DNA of 64,000 nt. It comes from Lachnospiraceae bacterium (GTDB lineage Bacteria > Bacillota > Clostridia > Lachnospirales > Lachnospiraceae). Below, one piece after another: positions 62,414-64,000 of this stretch (position 1 is its first letter; each line of letters begins with the position of its first letter). The stretch covers positions 1 through 64,000 of the forward strand of contig JAFWTY010000016.1 of assembly GCA_017518735.1 (NCBI GenBank). Reading direction: 5' to 3'. The translations under genes and the position numbers were made by a program. A model generated the notes under the pieces. The model ran no database searches, was not told the origin of the DNA, and worked only from the letters and a program-made list of their open reading frames with translations.

Positions 62414-64000
62414 ATGTATACAGAAAAGAAGACTAGACTTTCAAAATCCGTATTAGTCATTGTTTCGGCTTTTGTTGTTGCATTTTTCGTTATGGGCTTT
62501 AGTAAGATGACGGCTCATGCGGAAACCGCGACGGGAGCGCAAACATATGATTCCACGACACGTTCGGATTTGGTTGCATTTCTTCGTACCGCAATGATTA
62601 ATCGTGCTGATACGATTTCTTTTAGTTATGATACAAACGGAGAAAGCGGATTTAACAGTTCCACATTTTTCCATGGAGTATTGGATGAGGCAAAAGCACA
62701 TGACTCTGCCAACCTGGTTCCGCGAGGGGGAGATTTCCTCAAATGGTCGACCGGTGCTATTCCTTCATTCCCGATTACTATTTCAGGAAGTGTTTATACA
62801 TACACCTTTAATCCGACTTACTATACGACCAAAGACCAGGAAGAGTTACTGGAAACAAGGGTTAACGAAGTGCTGGGCTCTTTGAATCTGTCCGAGAAAT
62901 CTAATTATGAGAAAGTATGTTTGATTTATGATTATATCTGTGATCATGTAACATATGATCATGATCATTTAAATGATGATTCTTATAAACTGCAGTTTAC
63001 AGCATATGCAGCATTGATTAACGGCACCAGTGTATGTCAGGGTTATTCCGCATTGCTTTACGATATGCTTTTGCATGAAGGCATTGACTGCAGAATGATT
63101 ACCGGCGATACGGATGGTGACAATGTAAGTGATCATGCCTGGAACATCGTTAAATTAGACGGGAAGTATTACAATGTGGATGTAACATTTGATTCTTCAA
63201 GAAATCAGAAGGAATATTTCCTTTTGACAAATGAAACTTTTGTTGCAACGCATATTCATACAAGAGATGCAGAATATTCTTCTGATGAATTCAATGACGC
63301 ATATCACATGACAACGGAAGACAACCCTTATGAATTGAAGGGTATCAATATTGTCGGAATCGGGCCTTACATGAATTGGGGCATGATTGATATGATGGTT
63401 TTTGTGGAAGATACCGCTGAATTGCAGACAATGAAGCCGAGTATGGTATTTGATATGCCGAGCGGAGAGCAGACTTGTACCTATGATGACTCATTGGCCG
63501 AACCATATAGCGGTAAGTCATGCAGAGTATATATCTGTCGTGTTGCCGCAAAAGAAATGACGGATTCAATTAAAGGAAGAGTTCAGGACGGAAGCAAGAG
63601 TACGTTCCCGTTTACTTATTCCATTCGCAAATATGCTGATAGTATTATGTATTGGGCAGAGAAGGGAGAAGATTCATATGTCAAAGCAGAACCGTATGTA
63701 AAAGCAATGCTGAACTATGGAGCATATTCCCAGTTGTATTTCGATTACAACAAAGGCAATCTTGCAAATGATGGTATCTGGGATGGAACAACCGACCCGG
63801 TAACCACATCTAATAAAACGGTATACGATCTAATTGTTACCTCTTATACAAGGCCGACCGAGGATATCGGACTGCTTTATAATGCGTCCAACCTGGTTTG
63901 CGAAGCAAGTACAACAATTCGTCATTACTTCACATATGATACTACGAAGAGTCTGGATGATATTAAGAATGAATATACATTTACCATTGACGGAGTAGCC
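62414..64000 (+). CDS. Secreted transglutaminase-like domain protein (partial, runs off the right edge)
   Basis: 529 residues seen, no stop. The signal peptide (~1-37) ends with a SKMTAHAE-like AxA site. The transglutaminase-like core shows the catalytic triad in order: Cys in GTSVCQGYSALLYDML (~200), His in SDHAWNIVKL (~235) and Asp in YYNVDVTFDSS (~250). A beta-rich C-terminal part begins near 310. Such proteins in Clostridia act on cell-wall or surface proteins, as proteases or cross-linkers. GGGGAGG precedes the ATG. Confidence 0.85.
   Translation, partial: MYTEKKTRLSKSVLVIVSAFVVAFFVMGFSKMTAHAETATGAQTYDSTTRSDLVAFLRTAMINRADTISFSYDTNGESGFNSSTFFHGVLDEAKAHDSANLVPRGGDFLKWSTGAIPSFPITISGSVYTYTFNPTYYTTKDQEELLETRVNEVLGSLNLSEKSNYEKVCLIYDYICDHVTYDHDHLNDDSYKLQFTAYAALINGTSVCQGYSALLYDMLLHEGIDCRMITGDTDGDNVSDHAWNIVKLDGKYYNVDVTFDSSRNQKEYFLLTNETFVATHIHTRDAEYSSDEFNDAYHMTTEDNPYELKGINIVGIGPYMNWGMIDMMVFVEDTAELQTMKPSMVFDMPSGEQTCTYDDSLAEPYSGKSCRVYICRVAAKEMTDSIKGRVQDGSKSTFPFTYSIRKYADSIMYWAEKGEDSYVKAEPYVKAMLNYGAYSQLYFDYNKGNLANDGIWDGTTDPVTTSNKTVYDLIVTSYTRPTEDIGLLYNASNLVCEASTTIRHYFTYDTTKSLDDIKNEYTFTIDGVA

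Overview
The window looks like a chromosomal segment of an anaerobic Clostridia member, most likely Lachnospiraceae (inference). The grounds are the overall gene style, AGGAGG-type ribosome binding sites, sigma-A promoters of the TTGACA/TATAAT type, meso-diaminopimelate dehydrogenase, a BlaI/BlaR1-type pair, CIRCE control and a BY-kinase capsule system. No species can be named from the sequence alone.

Layout. Bases 1-500 are the end of a ribosomal RNA operon (23S rRNA 3' end, then tRNA-Asp, tRNA-Val and tRNA-Leu; no 5S gene is seen). Bases 557-3258 hold a BlaI/BlaR1-like regulator pair, bracketed by a 26-bp exact repeat of the tRNA-Leu 3' end. Bases 3.7-15 kb are mostly housekeeping: an XRE/zinc-ribbon regulator, a Cys-cluster protein, a DUF2156 protein, aquaporin, Ddh, Lgt, a proline-type symporter and HtpG under a perfect CIRCE element. 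Bases 14.4-20 kb carry three large GT-C-like or glucosyltransferase-like membrane proteins. Bases 20.1-24.8 kb hold a PurF paralogue lacking the N-terminal Cys nucleophile, and carB.

Bases 25-45 kb form a capsule or exopolysaccharide locus of the Wzx/Wzy type. It starts with a cohesin-like membrane protein, then a CpsB-type phosphatase, Wzz, a BY-kinase with a YYGK-repeat tail and an initiating sugar-phosphate transferase. After these come glycosyltransferases, LicD, Wzy, Wzx, a sulfotransferase-like protein, a fused cytidylyltransferase-PLP enzyme, a GNAT, an O-antigen ligase-like protein, a repeat-rich secreted protein and a nucleotidyltransferase-family protein. The central part (about 30.3-40.5 kb) is visibly AT-rich compared with its flanks. 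Next, on the opposite strand, lies a UDP-glucose-dehydrogenase-like enzyme with an XRE DNA-binding domain fused to its N terminus. Inverted repeats sit in its own promoter, suggesting an enzyme that regulates its own gene.

Bases 48.4-52 kb are an accessory patch: a possibly frameshifted membrane protein, an ISL3-like transposase remnant, a HigBA-type and a MazEF-type toxin-antitoxin pair with palindromic operators, and an XRE gene fragment. Bases 52-62 kb carry small membrane proteins, a clostripain-family lipoprotein, and a second polysaccharide set: a PseB-like dehydratase, VanZ, Gmd, and a 1431-residue protein joining an O-antigen-ligase-like membrane domain to an extracellular LVIVD-type beta-propeller. 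The window ends in a secreted transglutaminase-like protein preceded by a 31-residue acidic peptide gene.

The most unusual items are the HTH-Ugd fusion with its promoter repeats, the polymerase/ligase-propeller fusion, the cytidylyltransferase-PLP fusion working next to LicD, the Cys-less PurF, and the HtpG with two charged insertions.
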